From NCBI GenBank assembly GCA_021325275.1, contig JAJPHL010000037.1, forward strand, positions 1-64,000: 64,000 nucleotides of DNA, written 5' to 3'. Below the pieces are notes generated by a model. It was given only the letters and a program-made list of their open reading frames with translations. It ran no database searches and had not been told where the DNA came from. Origin of the DNA: Terriglobia bacterium. GTDB lineage: Bacteria; Acidobacteriota; Terriglobia; JAJPHL01. Every line of letters begins with the position of its first letter. Position 1 is the first letter of the stretch. This document shows, one piece after another, positions 32,923 through 42,850 of this stretch. A program made the translations under genes and the position numbers.

Positions 32923-33533
32923 TTTTCGCGATGCCCGAAGGGACGGCGAATCTCCGGCCAGAATTCGCGGACCACGTGCGTGCCCGCGTCGCCGGCGAGC
33001 ATGATGCCACCGCTGGCGAGTCCGCCGACGACAGTTCGCGCCGCGGCCGGTTGCCACAAGCGCGAGACTAATCCCGCCGACATGGCGCCGGAAATCTCGC
33101 CGGCCGCGACCGTCTTTTCGCCGTTCGTCGTCTTGTGCGTGATCACCGTGCTTTCGAGCGCGTATTTCAGCCTTGGCCCTGCGCCGGAAAGCCCCGAAGG
33201 TTGATAGCTCAATTCCTCGTGCCGCATCGTCGATACGCCGTAGTGAACTCCGCTCGCCACGATGTGCGTTCCGTACGCCGACGCGAAACGCTTGGCGTAT
33301 CCCGCTGCGCCTTCGCCCCATGCGGCGGGCCTATCGCGAAGTTGGCCGATGCCCGCCGACGCCGCGCTGCGCACGAATGTGAAAGGGCTGAGCAGTTGAT
33401 GCTTCAATTCATGTTTCAAAGACCGGTCCGTTCCGTGCGAAGCGAATTCAGGATACGGATCGGCAGGCTGCGCCGAAGCGGCCACCGCCCCAACACACGA
33501 CAAAATCATCACGGGTAAGAGGGGACTTCTCAT
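32919..33533 (-). CDS. Exported protein of unknown function (paralogue 1)
   Basis: 204 aa from ATG 33533 (MRSPLLPVMILSCVGAVAASAQ, signal peptide). The conserved block is GYAKRFASAYGTHIVASGVHYGVSTMRHEELSYQPSG, then YALESTVITHKTTNGEKTVAAGEISGA and RLWQP, ending GTHVVREFWPEI. It is clearly paralogous to 38797-39390. Alternating small and hydrophobic residues suggest a membrane-associated fold. I know no function. Translationally coupled to the phosphotriesterase-like gene by a 4-bp ATGA overlap. Confidence 0.7.
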   Translation of the reverse strand: MRSPLLPVMILSCVGAVAASAQPADPYPEFASHGTDRSLKHELKHQLLSPFTFVRSAASAGIGQLRDRPAAWGEGAAGYAKRFASAYGTHIVASGVHYGVSTMRHEELSYQPSGLSGAGPRLKYALESTVITHKTTNGEKTVAAGEISGAMSAGLVSRLWQPAAARTVVGGLASGGIMLAGDAGTHVVREFWPEIRRPFGHREK

Positions 33534-33642
33534 GAGCCAAGCATCGCCCCGAGACATCAGCGGTGTCAAGCCAACTTTGTCCGCTAGTGGGATGCCGCAA
33601 TCTCGCGCGCGGGCACGCGCGGGTCCGCGTCGATCGAGCGTC

Positions 33643-33657
33643 CTATGAATTTCATAG
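33643..33657. promoter_or_regulatory. Perfect 15-bp palindrome upstream of the permease pair
   Basis: CTATGAA-T-TTCATAG, about 80 bp before the first permease ATG. The size suits a dimeric repressor such as PadR, though no regulator gene is adjacent. Candidate operator only. Confidence 0.4.
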
Positions 33658-33735
33658 ACTTAGAAGCGGCGCGCGGATTGCTTATCTTCAACTGAACCGA
33701 ACCCTAACCGAACCGAAGCCTGCGGGAGTCAGCTA

Positions 33736-36201
33736 ATGGACACTTTGATCGCCGACATTCGCCACGCGCTGCGGACGATGCGCAAGAGTCCCGGCTTTTT
33801 GGCCATCGCCGTTCTCACGTTGGCGTTTGGGGTGGGCGCGAACACGGCGATCTTTAGCGTGGTCCACGCGACGCTGCTCAGTCCGCTGCCCTACGCGAAT
33901 CCTGAACGATTGGTAATTATCAACGAACGCCTGCCGAAGATCGGCCCACGCCCGGTTTCGATTTCGGGTCCCGACATCGCGACGATCGCCAAACTGAATC
34001 GCGTCTTCGAAGGCGTGGCGGGATTTCGCGTGTGGACTTACGAGATTTCCGGTCACGGCGAGCCCGCGCGCGTCACCGCGAATCGCGTGAGCAGCGCGCT
34101 GTTCCCGGTGCTGGGCGTTTCGCCGATCCTCGGGCGATCGTTCACGGCGGACGAAGAGAAGCCCGGCCATCATGTGATCGTGTTGACTTACGACTTGTGG
34201 CAGAGCCGCTTCGGCGGCGATCCCAACGTCGTTGGGCAAACCGTGGACCTCGACCGCGTGCCGTTCAACGTCGTCGGCGTCATGCCCAAGTCGTTCGTGT
34301 TCCCGCTACCGGGCATGGATCAAGGCGTCGCGGCGGAAGCGTTCGTTCCATTGGCGCTCACCAAGTTCGAACTCTCCGATATCGGCGATCAATTCGATTT
34401 CGGCGTCGCGGCGCGCCTGAAGCCGGGCGTTACGCCCCAGCAAATGAATGCCGATTTGCAGATGGTCGGCCAAGGTGTTTTGGAAACTTATCGCTTGTGG
34501 GCGAAGGGCGCCGGCGTGGATCTTGGCGACCTCGAACTGAACGTGCTGGCGCGGCGTATGGACGAAACGGTGCGCGGCCCGATCAAGCCGATGCTATGGA
34601 CGTTGCTGGGCGCCGTGGGATTCGTGCTGCTGATCGCTTGCGTGAACGTGGGCAATCTGCTGCTGACGCGCGCGTCCGATCGCCGCAAGGAAATGGCCGT
34701 GCGTCTCGCGTTAGGAGCCGGGCGGCGCCGCTTGCTGCAACAGTTGCTCACCGAGGGCCTGCTGCTATCGTTCGCAGGCGGTGGCCTCGGGTTGCTTCTA
34801 GCACTGTGGATCGAAGACGTGTTGGTCACGCAAATTCCCGCGACGATCCCGCGCTTCCATCCGATCACGCTGAATTGGACCGTGATGGCTTTTGCGTTCG
34901 CGCTTGCTACCGTTACCGGCATCGCCTTCGGTTTATTGCCGGGATTCGCCGCCGCGCGCATCGACCTGAATGGTTCGCTCAAAGATTCAGGACGCGGCAC
35001 GGGCACCGGACGCGAGCATCATTTTTTGCGCGCCACTCTCGTGGCGCTGGAAGTGGCGCTCTCGGTGATTCTGCTGGTTGGTGCGGGATTGCTGCTGCGT
35101 AGTTTCGCCCACGTTCTCGAGACAAATCCTGGATTCGCGCCCGAACGCGTGCTCACCGGATCGATTGATCTACCGTCCAACGCGTATAAGGAAGACGCCA
35201 AAGTGAACGCGTTCTTTACACAGTTGCTCGAACGGTTGCGCCAAACGCCCGGTGTGATCGGCGCCGGCGCCTCCACCGATCTCCCGCTGCTCGGCGGCTG
35301 GCAGCAGGTTTTCACGGTGGAGGCTTCTCAACCGCCCCCCGGCGCGGGTCTCAATATCTGTAGCCATTCGGTGATTCTCGGCGACTACTTGCAAGCCATG
35401 GGAATCCGCTTGTTGCGCGGGCGCTATTTCAACGATCGCGACAATGCGAAATCGGAGCGCGTGGTGATCGTCAGCAATGTTCTCGCGGAAAGATTTTGGC
35501 CGGGCCAGGATCCCATCGGCAAACGTATGAAGTCGGGACCGCCGACAAGTGACGATCCATGGACAACGGTGGTAGGCGTCGTGGCCGACGTGAAGCAATC
35601 GTCGATCGACGCGCCCACCGCGATGCACACTTACGCGCCCTACACGCAAATGCAGCCGATCACCGGAATGCGGATCGCGGTGCGCGGTGAAGGCGATCCA
35701 GAAAGCTTAACGGCGAATGTGCGCAGCGCCGTCGCGAGTCTCGATCCGCAATTGGCGATTGGACGCTTGCGTACCATGGACGAAGTGCTCAGCCGCTCGA
35801 CCGCGGCACGCCGCTTCAATCTTGCTCTGCTGGGATCGTTCGCCGTTCTCGGCCTCGTTCTCGCGTCGATCGGCATTTACGGCGTGCTGGCATTCGCGGT
35901 TTCGCGGCGCACCCACGAGATCGGTGTGCGCATGGCGTTGGGCGCGCGCGGCGCGGATGTGGTGCGATTGGTTGTGGGTCAAAGTGCGCGCGTCGCCGTG
36001 GTGGGAATGGCGCTCGGCGTCGCGGGATCGCTGGCGTTGACGCGCTTGCTCGAAGAAATGTTGTATCAAGTTCGTCCCGCCGATCCGCTGACGTTCGGTG
36101 CGGTGCTCGCGTTACTGGCGGCCACCGCGCTCGCAGCGAGTTACGCACCGGCGCGACGCGCCACGCGCATTGAACCGCTCGTGGCTCTGCGGCATGAATA
36201 G
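33736..36201 (+). CDS. Orphan FtsX/MacB-type permease (copy 1)
   Basis: 821 aa with the acidobacterial duplicated-permease layout. A first TM helix (about 20-45, GFLAIAVLTLAFGVGANTAIFSVV) is followed by a periplasmic MacB-like domain (about 50-260), an FtsX block of three TMs (about 285-395), a second periplasmic domain (about 440-670) and a final FtsX block (about 695-820) ending PARRATRIEPLVALRHE. No ATPase gene is adjacent, as is usual for this type. Substrate unknown. The next permease starts 9 bp after its stop, so the two are co-transcribed. Confidence 0.88.
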   Translation: MDTLIADIRHALRTMRKSPGFLAIAVLTLAFGVGANTAIFSVVHATLLSPLPYANPERLVIINERLPKIGPRPVSISGPDIATIAKLNRVFEGVAGFRVWTYEISGHGEPARVTANRVSSALFPVLGVSPILGRSFTADEEKPGHHVIVLTYDLWQSRFGGDPNVVGQTVDLDRVPFNVVGVMPKSFVFPLPGMDQGVAAEAFVPLALTKFELSDIGDQFDFGVAARLKPGVTPQQMNADLQMVGQGVLETYRLWAKGAGVDLGDLELNVLARRMDETVRGPIKPMLWTLLGAVGFVLLIACVNVGNLLLTRASDRRKEMAVRLALGAGRRRLLQQLLTEGLLLSFAGGGLGLLLALWIEDVLVTQIPATIPRFHPITLNWTVMAFAFALATVTGIAFGLLPGFAAARIDLNGSLKDSGRGTGTGREHHFLRATLVALEVALSVILLVGAGLLLRSFAHVLETNPGFAPERVLTGSIDLPSNAYKEDAKVNAFFTQLLERLRQTPGVIGAGASTDLPLLGGWQQVFTVEASQPPPGAGLNICSHSVILGDYLQAMGIRLLRGRYFNDRDNAKSERVVIVSNVLAERFWPGQDPIGKRMKSGPPTSDDPWTTVVGVVADVKQSSIDAPTAMHTYAPYTQMQPITGMRIAVRGEGDPESLTANVRSAVASLDPQLAIGRLRTMDEVLSRSTAARRFNLALLGSFAVLGLVLASIGIYGVLAFAVSRRTHEIGVRMALGARGADVVRLVVGQSARVAVVGMALGVAGSLALTRLLEEMLYQVRPADPLTFGAVLALLAATALAASYAPARRATRIEPLVALRHE

Positions 36202-36210
36202 GAGATCCCA

Positions 36211-38685
36211 ATGGACACGCTGATTCAGGACGTGAAGTTTGCTTTTCGCATGATGTCGCGCAATCCCGGCTTTTTGATCGCCGCGGTCTTGTGTTTGACG
36301 CTCGGCATCGGCGCTACCACCGCGATTTTCAGCGTGGTGAATGCCGTGTTGCTTCGGCCGCTGCCCTACAAATCGCCGGAGCAACTGGCACGCATCTACA
36401 CGGAATTTCCCAATTTCCCGAATGGCGGATTGCATCGCTTCACGATCTCGGGTCCGGAGATTTTCGATCTGAAGAAAGATCTGAAATCGTGGCAAAACAT
36501 CGAGGCTTGGTTTACGGGGGGCGCCAACCTGGCCGGCGACACCGAAGCGATTCGTGCCACGGCGACGTTTGCCAGCGGCGGCTTGCTCGAATCGCTGGGC
36601 GTGCCGCCGGCCAAGGGCCGATTGATCGCCAACTCCGACGACGCGCCCGGCGCGCCGCTCGTGGCGGTGATTTCCTATGGACTTTGGCAGCGCATGTACG
36701 GCGGCGCAGCCGATGTGGTGGGCAAAGAAACGCTTTTGAACTCGCGCAAGTGCACGATCATCGGCGTGATGCCGCGCGGATTCACGTATCCGCCGGGACT
36801 TCCAACGCCCGTGGACCTGTGGACGCCGCTGCAACTCGATCCCGCGAATCCCGGCGGCCGCGGCGGTCACAATTTCAACGCGCTGGGCCGCTTGAAGCCG
36901 GGCGTAACGATCGCGCAGGCGCAAGGCGAACTCGATAGCTACGTGCGGGCGCTCTCCAACGGTCCACAAAACGTACATCGCTTCGATTCGAAGAATCACA
37001 CCATTCTGACGTTCGTGCTGCAAGCGGAAATCGTGCAAAGCGTCCGTCCCGCGCTGATCATGCTTCTCGGCGCGGTGGCGTTTGTGCTGCTCATCGGCTG
37101 CGTGAACGTAGCGAATCTTCTTTTGGCGCGCGCCGAAGCGCGCCGCCGCGAGATTTCCATTCGCGCCGCGCTGGGCGCGGGCACCGCACGACTGGCGCGC
37201 CAGTTTGCCACAGAAGGCGTGTTGCTTTCGATGTTCGGCGGAGCGCTCGGCCTTGCGCTCGCCTACGGCGGATTGAAATTGATCGTGCTGACCAACGCGG
37301 GAAGCATTCCACGCGCCGAAGAAATCGGTTTGGACTGGCGCGTTCTGCTGTTCACGCTGGGAACGTCGGTGCTGACCGGCGTGCTGTTCGGATTCGCTCC
37401 GCTGTTCGGCGCGCAAGTCGGCGAAGTGACCGATTCGCTCAAAGAAACCGCGGGATCGTCCACCGGCACGGGCGCCGCGCAATTCTTCCGGCGCGTGCTG
37501 GTCTCGGGCGAACTGGCGTTGGCCATGGTGCTGCTGATTGGCTGCGGTTTGCTGATTCGCGCGTTTTGGAAATTGCAACAGGTCGACACGGGCCTCGACG
37601 CGCATAACGTGATCACCATGCGCATCACGCCGCCGCGCGCCAACTATCCGAAGCCCGAAAACCTCGATTCACTGTGGACGCGTCTCGAACAGCGCGTCAG
37701 GAGCTTGCCCGGCGTGCAGGCGGCGGCGCTGGCCAGCGGCTTGCCTCCGGTTCGCCAGGCCAACATGAACGACACGCAGATTGAAGGCTACGTCACGACG
37801 CCCGGCACCGTGGTGCCCGGCGGCGGCGGGCCGATCCAAAACGTCGACTTCTATCAAACCGTCACCAAGGATTATTTCCGCGCCACGGGAATTCGTTTGC
37901 TCGACGGGCGGCTGTTCGACGATCGCGACGGCCCCAAGGGAACCGAAACTTGCATCGTGAATCAAACCATGGCGCAAGTTTTTTGGCCGCACCAAAGTCC
38001 CATCGGCCGCCGCGTGAAACCGGGATTCGCGGGAAACTGGTTGACCGTGGTCGGCGTGGTGCAAGACGCCAAGAACGCGGGACTCGACAAGCCCGCGGGA
38101 ACGGAAATTTATCTGCCGTACACCCAACCCAACGGCTCGGGATCGCGCTCGATGTATGTTGTGCTGCGCGCGCAAAACTCGCCGGGTCCGCTGGCCGGCG
38201 ACGTTCGCAACATCATGCAGCAACTCGATGCTTCGATCCCGGTGTCCGCGGTCGAGACGATGGACGATTTGCTCTCCGACGCCGAGGCGCGCCCGCGTTT
38301 CCTCGCGTTGCTCTTAGGATTATTTTCCGCCGTGGCGCTGGCCATCGCGACCGTGGGAATTTACGGCGTGATTTCTTACTCCGTCGCCCGACGCTCCAAG
38401 GAATTTGGATTGCGCATGGCATTGGGCGCGCGGCCGTTCGACGTGCTGGCGTTGGTGATGCGTCAAGGCGCAACGCTGGCACTCACAGGAATCGCGGTGG
38501 GAGTTGCGGCGGCCTCGGGACTCACGCGGCTGATGACTTCGCTCTTGTTCGGCATCACCGCGACCGACGCGCCGACGTTCCTCGCGATTCCATTGATCCT
38601 CGCGTCAGTGGCGTTGATCGCCACGTACATTCCGGCGCGGCGCGCCACGCGTGTCGATCCGATGACCTCGCTCAGGTACGAATAA
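36211..38685 (+). CDS. Orphan FtsX/MacB-type permease (copy 2)
   Basis: 824 aa, same layout as copy 1: DVKFAFRMMSRNPGFLIAAVLCLTLGIGATTAIFSVV at the N-terminus, FtsX blocks at about 285-395 and 700-824, two periplasmic domains, end PARRATRVDPMTSLRYE. The protein differs clearly from copy 1, so the pair is not a recent duplication. Palindrome copy C begins 7 bp past its stop. Possibly part of an efflux or lipid-export assembly with an ATPase coded elsewhere (inference). Confidence 0.88.
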   Translation: MDTLIQDVKFAFRMMSRNPGFLIAAVLCLTLGIGATTAIFSVVNAVLLRPLPYKSPEQLARIYTEFPNFPNGGLHRFTISGPEIFDLKKDLKSWQNIEAWFTGGANLAGDTEAIRATATFASGGLLESLGVPPAKGRLIANSDDAPGAPLVAVISYGLWQRMYGGAADVVGKETLLNSRKCTIIGVMPRGFTYPPGLPTPVDLWTPLQLDPANPGGRGGHNFNALGRLKPGVTIAQAQGELDSYVRALSNGPQNVHRFDSKNHTILTFVLQAEIVQSVRPALIMLLGAVAFVLLIGCVNVANLLLARAEARRREISIRAALGAGTARLARQFATEGVLLSMFGGALGLALAYGGLKLIVLTNAGSIPRAEEIGLDWRVLLFTLGTSVLTGVLFGFAPLFGAQVGEVTDSLKETAGSSTGTGAAQFFRRVLVSGELALAMVLLIGCGLLIRAFWKLQQVDTGLDAHNVITMRITPPRANYPKPENLDSLWTRLEQRVRSLPGVQAAALASGLPPVRQANMNDTQIEGYVTTPGTVVPGGGGPIQNVDFYQTVTKDYFRATGIRLLDGRLFDDRDGPKGTETCIVNQTMAQVFWPHQSPIGRRVKPGFAGNWLTVVGVVQDAKNAGLDKPAGTEIYLPYTQPNGSGSRSMYVVLRAQNSPGPLAGDVRNIMQQLDASIPVSAVETMDDLLSDAEARPRFLALLLGLFSAVALAIATVGIYGVISYSVARRSKEFGLRMALGARPFDVLALVMRQGATLALTGIAVGVAAASGLTRLMTSLLFGITATDAPTFLAIPLILASVALIATYIPARRATRVDPMTSLRYE

Positions 38686-38692
38686 GCGAAAC

Positions 38693-38772
38693 AGCACCGC
38701 CGATGAACGCAGATGAACGCCGATGGGTGTGATTGCGTTATCGGCGTTCATCTGCGTTCATCGGCGGTTGCT
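38693..38772. repeat. Long palindrome (family copy C)
   Basis: Arms 38693-38724 and 38740-38772, loop 'gggtgtgattgcgtt'. The loop is almost identical to that of copy D (39509), so C and D share a recent origin. It lies between a convergent pair (permease end, 38797 gene end). Confidence 0.88.
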
Positions 38773-38796
38773 TTTTCCGATGTGTTCACCCGAGCA

Positions 38797-39390
38797 TCAA
38801 CGCGCGACTGGTTGGTGATGGCGTCCCGGGTGACGAATCTCAGGCCAGAATTCCTTGACGACGTGCGTGCCGGCATCCACGCCCAGAATGACGCCGCCCG
38901 AGGCGAGTCCAGAGGCCACCGTTCGGGTCGACGCCGGTTGCCACAAGCGCGAAATCATGCCGCCTCCGAACGCGCCGGAGAGTTCGCCCGCCGCGACCGT
39001 TCGTTTTCCCGTGGTGGTTTTGCGCGTCACCACCGTGCTCTCCAGCGCGTATTTCATCCGCGGACCAAAACCCGTTTTGCCCGACGGCCGGTAGCCGACC
39101 TCTTCATGACGCAAACTCGATACGCCAAAATGTATCGTGTTGCCGACCACATGTTGCCCGAATGCGGAGCCGAATCGCTTCGCAAATCCCGTTCCACCCT
39201 GACCCCATTCGTGAGGCACGTTGCGACCCTGATTGATTCCCGCGCCGACCGCGGAGCGCCCCACGGCTTCAGCACCAAAGGTGTGCCGCACGTAGTTGCG
39301 TTTGCTCGCGCGATGGTCGGGCTCTGGCTTCGCCATGGCCGCCATAGGCAAGACCAGAAGGATCGTTACAAGCGCTATTAAACGTCTCAT
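38797..39390 (-). CDS. Exported protein of unknown function (paralogue 2)
   Basis: 197 aa with a signal peptide (MRRLIALVTILLVLPMAAMA). It shares the block of the 32919 protein: FAKRFGSAFGQHVVGNTIHFGVSSLRHEEVGYRPSG, YALESTVVTRKTTTGKRTVAAGELSGA, RLWQPASTRTVASGLASGGV and GTHVVKEFWPEI. Function unknown; the two paralogues differ mainly in the first 60 residues. It is flanked by palindrome copies C and D, which have near-identical loops, so gene and repeats may have moved together. Confidence 0.72.
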   Translation of the reverse strand: MRRLIALVTILLVLPMAAMAKPEPDHRASKRNYVRHTFGAEAVGRSAVGAGINQGRNVPHEWGQGGTGFAKRFGSAFGQHVVGNTIHFGVSSLRHEEVGYRPSGKTGFGPRMKYALESTVVTRKTTTGKRTVAAGELSGAFGGGMISRLWQPASTRTVASGLASGGVILGVDAGTHVVKEFWPEIRHPGRHHQPVAR

Positions 39391-39508
39391 AATCGCCTCC
39401 TGCTGTTAAGACGCTCGCCGCGATATGCCTGGTTGCGCCCATTCATGGTTGCGTGCATTCAGTTGCACCGCGTGCAAGAGCGCGCACGTTGATCCGAGGA
39501 TGTGGACG

Positions 39509-39599
39509 AAAAAAGCACCGCCGATGAACGCAGATAAACGCCGATGGGTGTGATTGCTTTTATCGGCGTTTATCTGCGTTCATCGGCGGTTGCTTTTTT
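39509..39599. repeat. Long palindrome (family copy D)
   Basis: The left arm (39509-39545) and right arm (39561-39599) pair almost perfectly, with the loop 'gggtgtgattgctt' as in copy C. The stop codon and last residues (KSNRR) of the alcohol dehydrogenase gene (minus strand, 39580) lie inside the right arm. Confidence 0.88.
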
Positions 39600-41655
39600 C
39601 CGATGTTTTCGTAATGGCCGCACGCCGATCCAAAACGTAGTTGCGGATCGCCTCGACCTCGTCCGGTTTCAAGCGATCGCCGAACGGCGGCATGCCCATC
39701 GGCTGATACGCGCCTTCGAGCACGATTTTCGGATACATCTTCAACGTGCTTTCGTTGGAGTATCGCAAGTCCGCGATCGACCCGCCGGAGATCGCCGCGA
39801 TGCCGTGACACATTACGCAATGCGCCGCGTACAACGCCGATCCCTTTTGTAAGTAAGCGAGGTCTTTGTTGTAGTCGAGTGCCGCTGGTACGGCGCGCGA
39901 CGCGACCGCCGGCGGCGTTTTGCCCTTGCCGTCCAGCGCGTAGACGAGCAGGCGTCCCGGCACGCCGTATTTTCCGCTGCGATTTTCGCCGAACAGACTC
40001 GCCGCGCCGCCCCATCCCGCGAGCACCGCGACATATTGATGTCCCGCGAGCGTGTACGTCATCGGCGATCCGATCACGCCCACGCCCGTTGGCGATTCCC
40101 AAAGTTTTTCGCCGCGATCCGCGCTGTACGCGACGAATCTTCCGTCGCCCGCGCCTTCAAAAACCAAATTTCCCGCCGTCGCCAGCGTTCCGCCGTTCCA
40201 ATCCGCTTCCAACGGCACGCGCCAGCGCGCTTCCTGCTTCACGGGATCCCACGCCAGCAACTCGCCCGATCCCGGCGGTAACTGATCGTTCGTGGGGCTG
40301 GCGATTTGTCCGTAGTTCCATACGCCCGGCACCAGCGAGAACACAAACTTCGGATCTTTCATATACGGAAATGCGTCCATGCGCGCGGGAATGTAGACGA
40401 GTCCCGTGCCCGGATGAAACGACATCGGCTGCCAGTTGTGCGCGCCGAGCGGTCCGGGCTTTTGCATCATCGGCATCAACGGCGATTGGCTGCGCACGCC
40501 CGGCGCTTCGATCGGCCGTCCGGTTTTCTGGTCGACACCCGTGGCCCAACCGACATCGGCGTACGCTTTCGCCGAAATCAGCTCGCCGGTGGCGCGATCG
40601 AGCACGTAGAAAAATCCATTTTTCGGCGCTTGCATCAGGACTTTGCGTACGCGTCCGCCGATCGTGAGGTCGGCCAAGATCATGTGTTGCGTGGCGGTGT
40701 AATCCCAACTGTCGCCGGGCGTGGTTTGGTAATACCAGACCAGTTCGCCCGTGTCCGGCTTCAGCGCCAGAATCGACGACAGAAACAAATTGTCGCCGCC
40801 CTCGGGACTGCGCAACGATTCCATCCACGGCGATCCGTTGCCCGTGCCGACGTAGAGCAAATCGAGCCGCGGATCGAAGGCCATCGAATCCCACACCGTT
40901 CCGCCGCCGCCCGCTTCCCAGAATTTTCCGGTCCACGTCTTCAGTGCTTTTTCGAGTGCCGGCGATTCCTGCGGTTTCGACGGATCGCCGGGCACGGTGT
41001 AGACACGCCACGCGAGTTCGCCCGTGTCCGCGTTGTACGCGGTGATGTATCCGCGGACGCCCATCTCCGCGCCGCCGTTGCCGATGAGCACTTTTCCTTT
41101 TACGATGCGCGGCGCGCCGGTGATGGTGTATCCGCGCTTGTGATCGACGGTGGGCGTTTGCCACACCGGCTTGCCGGTAGCCGAATCGAGCGCGATCAAG
41201 TAACCGTCAAGCGTGGCGACGTATACTCTGGCGCGATAAATCGCCACGCCGCGATTCACCACATCGCAGCAAGCGCGGCGTCCGTAGTTGCGATCGACGT
41301 GCGGATCGTACTTCCAGATGAGATCGCCGGTCTTGGCGTCGAGCGCGTACACCACGCTCCATGCGCTGCTGACAAACATCACGCCGTCGGAAACCAGCGG
41401 CGTGGCCTCCAGACCGCGCCGCGTCTCCATGTCGAACGACCACGCCAGACTCAGTTGCTTGACGTTGGCGGCCGTGATCAGGTCAAGCGGCGAATAGCGC
41501 GTCTCGGCGTAATCGAGTCCATGCGTGAGCCACTCGCCCTTGTGTCCTTTGCGGAGCGCGCCGTCATCCACAAACCAACCGGGCGGGCGAAACTGCGCGG
41601 GGGCTCCCGTGGCGACGACGCTAGCCGCCAGCAGCGCGATTCCCCAAATCCTCAT
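39580..41655 (-). CDS. PQQ-dependent alcohol dehydrogenase with C-terminal cytochrome c
   Basis: 691 aa from the second ATG (41655), chosen because TACAAT ends 7 nt upstream (a first ATG is at 41664). The signal peptide is [17 protein letters not shown]. The eight-bladed PQQ propeller (about 35-570) has vicinal cysteines ([11 protein letters not shown]) typical of PQQ sites and the catalytic region [11 protein letters not shown]. The residue two after the aspartate is Thr, not Asp, so the enzyme is probably the Ca rather than the lanthanide type. The cytochrome c domain (about 600-691) has C-x2-C-H (CVMCHG). It is a periplasmic quinohaemoprotein oxidising alcohols or aldehydes; the last residues lie in palindrome D. 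Confidence 0.9.
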   Translation of the reverse strand: MRIWGIALLAASVVATGAPAQFRPPGWFVDDGALRKGHKGEWLTHGLDYAETRYSPLDLITAANVKQLSLAWSFDMETRRGLEATPLVSDGVMFVSSAWSVVYALDAKTGDLIWKYDPHVDRNYGRRACCDVVNRGVAIYRARVYVATLDGYLIALDSATGKPVWQTPTVDHKRGYTITGAPRIVKGKVLIGNGGAEMGVRGYITAYNADTGELAWRVYTVPGDPSKPQESPALEKALKTWTGKFWEAGGGGTVWDSMAFDPRLDLLYVGTGNGSPWMESLRSPEGGDNLFLSSILALKPDTGELVWYYQTTPGDSWDYTATQHMILADLTIGGRVRKVLMQAPKNGFFYVLDRATGELISAKAYADVGWATGVDQKTGRPIEAPGVRSQSPLMPMMQKPGPLGAHNWQPMSFHPGTGLVYIPARMDAFPYMKDPKFVFSLVPGVWNYGQIASPTNDQLPPGSGELLAWDPVKQEARWRVPLEADWNGGTLATAGNLVFEGAGDGRFVAYSADRGEKLWESPTGVGVIGSPMTYTLAGHQYVAVLAGWGGAASLFGENRSGKYGVPGRLLVYALDGKGKTPPAVASRAVPAALDYNKDLAYLQKGSALYAAHCVMCHGIAAISGGSIADLRYSNESTLKMYPKIVLEGAYQPMGMPPFGDRLKPDEVEAIRNYVLDRRAAITKTSEKSNRR

Positions 41656-41662
41656 GGCGCTC

Positions 41663-41668
41663 ATTGTA
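41663..41668 (-). promoter_or_regulatory. Candidate -10 of the alcohol dehydrogenase gene
   Basis: TACAAT on the minus strand, 7 nt before ATG 41655. It overlaps the first in-frame ATG (41664), which argues that the second ATG is used. Confidence 0.4.
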
Positions 41669-41692
41669 ACGTTGTGAGCGCCATGCGTTGCA

Positions 41693-42850
41693 CTATTTCC
41701 GGCGTCGCCGGAATAGCGCGGCCAGGCCGGGGGCGAATAACAGCATGGTTCCGGGCTCCGGCGTCGACGCGCTCGGCTGCATCGTTAATTCGAATGCCCG
41801 CGTTTGACCGCCGGTGGTGATGCCGTCGCCGACGATTTGTCCGGCGTCGTTGATCGCGAATGCTTCCGTCAGCGCGACGAAATCGGATGAGCCGGTGAGC
41901 AAATTGTTCAAGTCCATCATCACGCCGTTCGTGTAAATGAACGCGTGATCGACGCCGCCAACCACCGACCGCCCCACGATGAGGCCGTTGTTGTTGATTC
42001 CTTCCGCCTGGCTGACTCCGCCGAGTGTGCCCAAGTCGTGCATCGTTCCGTTCCACATGAACGCATGGTCCGGGCCGCTCGCGGTGTCGGAGTATCCGAC
42101 GATCACTCCATTGTTGTTGATGCTGTTCCCGAAACTCTGCGCGTTCGACGCGCCGCTGAGCGTTCCGAGATCTTCCAACTGGTTGCCCACGCCGTTTACA
42201 GGATTGGACGACGACCAGTAAATGGCATGATACTCGCCACCCGCTGTCTGGGCGTCGCCGGAGACACCGCCCGCGGCGTTGACGGAATACGCGTCGCTAT
42301 TGTTTCCGCCGAGAGTGCCGAGATCGTCGAACACATAATCGCCGACGTTGTTCACGGTCGCGAAGTAGGCGTGAAAGTTGCCGGAGGGTTTCTGCGCCGA
42401 TCCTACGATCTCCTTGTTCGCGTTGTCGGAAATGTCGTAAGCGAAACTGTCGGTGCCGCCCAATCCATTCGTCGTGCTGAGACCCGGCATGTTGTTGAGA
42501 CCGCCTCCGTAGTCGGCAAACGCCACCTCGGATACGTCGCCGCCGGTGAATGCCTCGCCGACCACAGAGCCCGCGTCGTTGATGCCGAAGGCGCGGCTGC
42601 TAGTTCCTCCTAGCGTCCCGAGGTCGATGAGCGATCCGCTGAGGTCGGCGAAGGCTTCTTGGGATCCGCCTACAAATGCCGCGCCGGCGACCTGTCCGGT
42701 TGCATTCACGCCGTAAGCGATGCTGGCGGAATAGCCGGGCAGAGTACCCAGGTCTTGGGCGGTGAAGGAAATGCCGAAAGCGTGCGTCGTTCCGGCGAGA
42801 CAAACGAGAGAAAGCACAAGGACGTGCGTCCACTTGAGTTCGCGATGCAT
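41693..42850 (-). CDS. HAF-repeat PEP-CTERM exported protein
   Basis: 385 aa from ATG 42850 (AAGGAG upstream). The signal peptide is near [16 protein letters not shown]. About seven HAF-type repeats with 'DLGTLGG.ss.A.gINd.G.VVG' (e.g. [20 protein letters not shown]) cover about 30-340. The C-terminus is a PEP-CTERM signal: [23 protein letters not shown], a PEP motif, a hydrophobic helix and a basic tail. An exosortase coded elsewhere would sort it to the surface. Confidence 0.85.
   Translation of the reverse strand: MHRELKWTHVLVLSLVCLAGTTHAFGISFTAQDLGTLPGYSASIAYGVNATGQVAGAAFVGGSQEAFADLSGSLIDLGTLGGTSSRAFGINDAGSVVGEAFTGGDVSEVAFADYGGGLNNMPGLSTTNGLGGTDSFAYDISDNANKEIVGSAQKPSGNFHAYFATVNNVGDYVFDDLGTLGGNNSDAYSVNAAGGVSGDAQTAGGEYHAIYWSSSNPVNGVGNQLEDLGTLSGASNAQSFGNSINNNGVIVGYSDTASGPDHAFMWNGTMHDLGTLGGVSQAEGINNNGLIVGRSVVGGVDHAFIYTNGVMMDLNNLLTGSSDFVALTEAFAINDAGQIVGDGITTGGQTRAFELTMQPSASTPEPGTMLLFAPGLAALFRRRRK

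Noticed and set aside
32923-33321. N-terminal extension of the phosphotriesterase-like gene
   Set aside because: The added 133 residues are Arg-rich shadow of the coupled upstream gene. The metal ligands and family length fit a start at 32922.
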